This document shows, one piece after another, positions 22,390 through 24,641 of a stretch of DNA of 24,641 bases. The notes beneath the pieces were generated by a model. The model was given only the letters and a program-made list of their open reading frames with translations. It did no database searches and was not told where the DNA came from. Source of the stretch: CAYSYH01 sp964435455 (GTDB lineage: Bacteria; Patescibacteriota; WWE3; 2-01-FULL-39-13; JAACPI01); NCBI GenBank assembly GCA_964435455.1, contig CAYSYH010000006.1, forward strand, positions 1 through 24,641, read 5' to 3'. The first letter of the stretch is position 1, and the number at the start of each line of letters is the position of its first letter. A program made the translations under genes and the position numbers.

Positions 22390-22965
22390 GTGAGTAAAAA
22401 TATAAAAAAACAACAAGAAAATAAGTATAAAAAAAATAAAAGAAAAAAAGAAAGATTAGAAAGAATAAAAAATATAGCTTTTGAAGTAATTATAATCGGT
22501 ATAGTGGTATTAGCTTTATTATTGTTGTTTAAGTCAAAAGTAAAAATAAGAACAAAACCAATAGGAGATCAAAAAACCATTGAAGGAAGAGAACATATAA
22601 GCACAACACAAAAAAATAAAAAGTATAAAACAAATCCTCCTACATCTGGGGCACACTATGGTACAGCACAACCTGGAGGTTTTTATAACAGATCTATACA
22701 AGATGAAAATGCCGTACACAGTTTAGAACATGGGTATATTTGGATAACCTTTAAAGATCAATCAAAAAATGTACTAGATGAATTAAAAAAAATAGCTAAA
22801 AGATATCCTTACAGAGTAGTAATATCTTACAGAAAAGAGAATGATAGTCCTTTAGCTTTAGCTAGTTGGGGGAGATTGTTAAAGTTAAACAATTTTGACA
22901 AAAAAAAGATTATGGAGTTTATTGAAAACAATTATAACCGCTCCCCGGAAAAGTTAGCAAAATAA
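22390..22965 (+). CDS. DUF3105-family membrane-anchored protein
   Basis: 191 aa, starting with GTG (no better start: the lysine-rich N-terminus leads directly into the membrane segment). A basic cytoplasmic stretch is followed by a membrane span at about 29-48 (IAFEVIIIGIVVLALLLLF) and an extracytoplasmic domain. The DUF3105 marks are NPPTSGAHYGT (82-92), a proline/glycine segment with GGFYN, and AVHSLEHGYIWI (108-119) with His110 and His114, which could bind metal. The family has no established function. It follows the PEBP gene by 55 bp and ends 9 bp from the convergent gene at 22975. Confidence 0.85.
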   Translation: MSKNIKKQQENKYKKNKRKKERLERIKNIAFEVIIIGIVVLALLLLFKSKVKIRTKPIGDQKTIEGREHISTTQKNKKYKTNPPTSGAHYGTAQPGGFYNRSIQDENAVHSLEHGYIWITFKDQSKNVLDELKKIAKRYPYRVVISYRKENDSPLALASWGRLLKLNNFDKKKIMEFIENNYNRSPEKLAK

Positions 22966-22974
22966 AAATAAGTA

Positions 22975-23340
22975 CTATGCAGGGTCTGGCGCGGGTTCAT
23001 CTTCTTTTGGGGTAGGCATAGGCTTATCATGACCTGGGGGCAAACCAACACTACCTATAATGCTAGCTGCTCTTTTAGCAAAATTATTACCAAAAACACT
23101 ATCCAAAATCGAAATGCCTACAAGCATAGCTGCTACGGCATACGGATGGGCACCTAAATTATGTAAAGCATACTCACCCCAAGGGTGAATCCTATAACGC
23201 CTACGTTGTATACGATAATAAAGAAGTGTAGTATCAATAGGGGGACAACCTTTTCCTAAATCTTCTACAAAACGGAGTAAAAAAGAAGATAAACAATTTT
23301 TTTCATTGCTAGATGTTAAGTCTAAATTTTCAGTAGTCAT
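22975..23340 (-). CDS. Small protein of unknown function with proline-rich tail
   Basis: 121 aa, no recognised family. The N-terminal third is polar with two cysteines (Cys15, Cys32). A basic YRIQRRRYRIHPWGEYAL segment (about 42-59) and a moderately hydrophobic helix (about 66-84, HPYAVAAMLVGISILDSVFG) follow. The tail is rich in Pro, Asp and Glu (PMPTPKEDEPAPDPA). Its codons look less AT-biased than its neighbours (for example the end of the gene, 22980-23040), which could point to recent transfer. It is convergent with the DUF3105 gene and ends in TAG. It could be a small membrane or secreted protein. Confidence 0.5.
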   Translation of the reverse strand: MTTENLDLTSSNEKNCLSSFLLRFVEDLGKGCPPIDTTLLYYRIQRRRYRIHPWGEYALHNLGAHPYAVAAMLVGISILDSVFGNNFAKRAASIIGSVGLPPGHDKPMPTPKEDEPAPDPA

Positions 23341-23489
23341 TTTAAATAAAAAACTAAAATATTAAATATAATTACAAAATACCAATAAAAAAAATAAATT
23401 CAAGCATTAAACTGAAATTTAATAATTTATTAAGTAAAAAACTCAATCAAATACCAGCAAAAGACCTATAAAACCAAATTCCTCCGTAA
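23341..23489. other. Very AT-rich intergenic stretch
   Basis: The first part of a 638-bp stretch (23341-23978) without an annotated intact gene. It holds A-runs and no convincing promoter, hairpin or RNA gene. The plus-strand frame that becomes protein-like further right can be followed back through here (ending SKKLNQIPAKDL, stop at 23469-23471), but the composition is too biased to judge. Confidence 0.3.
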
Positions 23490-24061
23490 CTAAAAAACGC
23501 ATTAACTAAAGTATACAAAAATATAAAATTAGAACCTATAAAAGCAACTAAAGCGTCTAACATAAGGCCTTATATCAAAAACATAAATACAATAAAAAGT
23601 GGCTGCTGGGATTTTGGAATGTTGGTAAAAACAAAAACCAATGCTAAATCAACAGGAGTAAAAGTAATAGAACCAAATAATGTAAATAAGAACCTAACAA
23701 CTCGTCTAGTTTAATAAGGAATAATAAACTGGCTATTTTTGTAGGTCCGGCGCTTTTAGCACGTTTTTCAAATTTTAACGATTTCCAAGAAATAAAAAAT
23801 GTAATAAATAAAGCAAATGTACCTTATATAATCTTAAGCGGTCCGGGATCATTTACACAAGTTTTTGCCAATAAATCTTTTGAGGACATATATTTAGAAG
23901 CCATAGAAACATATGAAAAATCATTAAATTTTAGGCCATGTTATTTAAGAAATAAAAAAAGGCTTGCATATAAAACAGCTAAACTTTTTGTATTACCTGT
24001 GGGCAAAATTTTAAGCGGTTCCTTAAACTACTTATTGACTTTGATAAAATATTTGAATTAA
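23490..24061 (+). pseudogene. Probable decayed plus-strand gene, frameshifted, no start codon
   Basis: Two adjoining plus-strand frames read like parts of one protein. Frame A (23490-23714) includes LEPIKATKASNIRPYIKN and SGCWDFGMLVKTKTNAKSTG and stops at TAA (23712-23714). Frame B, shifted by -1 and open from 23690 to TAA at 24059-24061 (123 codons), has no Met and no usual start codon. It reads NNKLAIFVGPALLARFSNF, then NVPYIILSGPGSFTQVF, FEDIYLEAIETYEKSL and LFVLPVGKILSGS. Frame A is interrupted by earlier TAA stops at 23469 and 23487. I do not recognise the family. The last 83 bp run antisense through the end of the peptidase gene at 23979. Chance open frame remains possible. Confidence 0.35.
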
Positions 24062-24500
24062 TGTTTTTAGTTTTACCATCCCAAGGGTCAAATATCTTAT
24101 AACCATTTTTGGATTTTTTAGTAACAATTATAAAATGTGGATAATGAGAAACCTTCCAAAGATAATAAGAATCCACATAAACAATAATTGGCGAAATTTT
24201 TATGAGTTTACTAATTAGCTTCAAGTCTATTTTTTCTTGAATTAAAGTTATTTTATTTGAAAACTTAAATTCTTTTATAAAATTAAAAAATGGCTTATTA
24301 TCAACATAAAAATTGAGCCATACATTAAATTTTTTGGCTATAAAATCTAAATGCCCAACCGTAAAGTTATCTTTGGAAAAATCAAGCGCATAATTAATAA
24401 ATTCTCTTTCTAGCTTTTGAGAAATCTCTACCCCAATTAAATTCAACAAGTCCACAGCTAAACAAGTTTCAAATGTTGTTTGTTCGTATTTTTGTATCAT
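23979..24500 (-). CDS. C39-like (papain-fold) cysteine peptidase
   Basis: 173 aa, a single-domain protein resembling peptidase C39-like proteins. Gln7 and Cys13 in YEQTTFETCLAVDLLNL fit the oxyanion glutamine and nucleophile. His122 in HYPHFIIVTKK and Asp138 in KIFDPWDG fit the rest of the triad; DPW.G after the histidine is typical. There is no signal peptide, membrane span or ABC domain, so it differs from bacteriocin exporters and may work in the cytosol, for instance on small peptides. ATG at 24498-24500. Upstream are a weak promoter candidate and a 16-bp palindrome. Its 3' end overlaps the decayed plus-strand frame. Function inferred from motifs only. Confidence 0.7.
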   Translation of the reverse strand: MIQKYEQTTFETCLAVDLLNLIGVEISQKLEREFINYALDFSKDNFTVGHLDFIAKKFNVWLNFYVDNKPFFNFIKEFKFSNKITLIQEKIDLKLISKLIKISPIIVYVDSYYLWKVSHYPHFIIVTKKSKNGYKIFDPWDGKTKNINSNILSKSISSLRNRLKFCPQVIQKV

Positions 24501-24523
24501 AATAAAGTATTAATTTGTTAAAT

Positions 24524-24551
24524 CTTATAACTTTTGCGCCCCGTAGCCCAA
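24524..24551 (-). promoter_or_regulatory. Weak promoter candidate for the peptidase gene
   Basis: On the minus strand, TTGGGC (24546-24551), a 16-base spacer and TATAAG (24524-24529), leaving a leader of about 15-20 bases. The -35 box touches the palindrome at 24550-24565, so a repressor bound there could block it. Confidence 0.3.
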
Positions 24552-24565
24552 TGTTGTACAACATT
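24550..24565. repeat. Perfect 16-bp palindrome (possible operator)
   Basis: AATGTTGTACAACATT is its own reverse complement. Such perfect, uninterrupted palindromes of 16 bp are typical of sites for homodimeric regulators. It lies 50-65 bp upstream of the peptidase start codon and overlaps the -35 candidate by two bases. Confidence 0.6.
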
Positions 24566-24641
24566 TAAGAGTATGCAAAGCACGTTTTTTGGATTTATTT
24601 GCTATTATTGAATTAGCTGGTTACTATTTTAGCTCACCTCC

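Larger units (their letters stand above)
24501..24641. other. Upstream region of the peptidase gene to the window edge
   Basis: No gene is seen. It contains the promoter candidate and palindrome listed separately. At the very edge the minus strand starts with GGAGGTGA, a perfect Shine-Dalgarno-like word without a following open frame. It does not match the ends of known structural RNAs. Confidence 0.4.

Noticed and set aside
23700..23720. Programmed -1 frameshift joining the two plus-strand frames
   Set aside because: The junction (CTA GTT TAA) is not a classical slippery heptamer, and earlier in-frame TAA stops upstream fit gene decay better.
1..24641. Alternative genetic code with UGA read as Gly or Trp, as in some CPR phyla
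   Set aside because: All conserved proteins are full length under the standard code with no internal TGA, and the broken frames at the right are interrupted by TAA and TAG, not TGA.
24620..24641. The edge sequence AGCTCACCTCC as the 3' end of 16S rRNA (anti-Shine-Dalgarno) or as part of tmRNA or another structural RNA
   Set aside because: The bases before it do not match the conserved 16S 3' helix, and the reverse strand shows no tmRNA, RNase P or SRP RNA signature. Only the short CACCTCC word agrees.
1..24641. CRISPR array, insertion sequence or transposase, prophage genes
   Set aside because: No regularly spaced repeats, terminal inverted repeats with transposase, or phage-type genes were seen on either strand.

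Overview
The window is a strongly AT-rich bacterial chromosome segment. It is dominated by one long minus-strand block of translation and ribosome genes: S10, spc and alpha operons fused end to end. The genes are small and tightly packed, with gaps of 0-15 bp and several overlaps. Ribosomal protein L30 (rpmD) is missing from its usual place between rpsE and rplO. Together these points suggest a member of the Candidate Phyla Radiation (Patescibacteria), a lineage reported to lack L30. All 42 complete genes end in TAA (35) or TAG (7), none in TGA. The standard code fits, because every ribosomal protein is intact without internal TGA.

Layout, in the direction of minus-strand transcription (high to low coordinates). 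(1) 18772-20289: two small membrane proteins and a YhaM-type OB-fold/HD-domain 3'-5' exoribonuclease. (2) 15243-18679: fusA and tuf, without the usual rpsL-rpsG in front. A promoter candidate precedes each gene, and tuf is followed by a clear intrinsic terminator (15191-15227). (3) 1-15173: rpsJ, rplC, rplD, rplW, rplB, rpsS, rplV, rpsC, rplP, rpmC, rpsQ, rplN, rplX, [SpoU/RlmB-like rRNA methyltransferase], rplE, rpsN, rpsH, rplF, rplR, rpsE, rplO, secY, [YbaB/EbfC-like gene], adk, map, infA, rpmJ, rpsM, rpsK, rpsD, rpoA and rplQ (cut by the window edge). Two departures from the classical order stand out: the methyltransferase between rplE and rplX, overlapping both, and the YbaB-like gene between adk and secY. 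The L3 gene is clearly short.

The right end (20290-24641) is accessory. It has a MazG-like pyrophosphohydrolase (minus). A plus-strand group of three membrane-anchored proteins follows: an unknown protein with weak beta-propeller-like hints, a PEBP/YbhB-family protein and a DUF3105 protein. Next come a small proline-tailed protein of unknown function (minus), a 638-bp stretch holding what looks like a decayed plus-strand gene, and a compact C39-like cysteine peptidase (minus). A perfect 16-bp palindrome lies upstream of the peptidase. Several genes at the start of transcription units here have a -10-like box only 6-10 bases from the start codon, suggesting leaderless or near-leaderless transcripts.

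The left three quarters form one growth-linked unit: ribosome, translocon, RNA polymerase alpha, initiation and elongation factors, N-terminal methionine removal and adenylate balance. I found no CRISPR array, tRNA, rRNA or insertion sequence. No clearly new multi-gene system could be proved. The best candidates for a second look are the rRNA methyltransferase in the spc operon, the short L3, the terminator just before rpsJ, and the peptidase/decayed-gene corner at the right edge.
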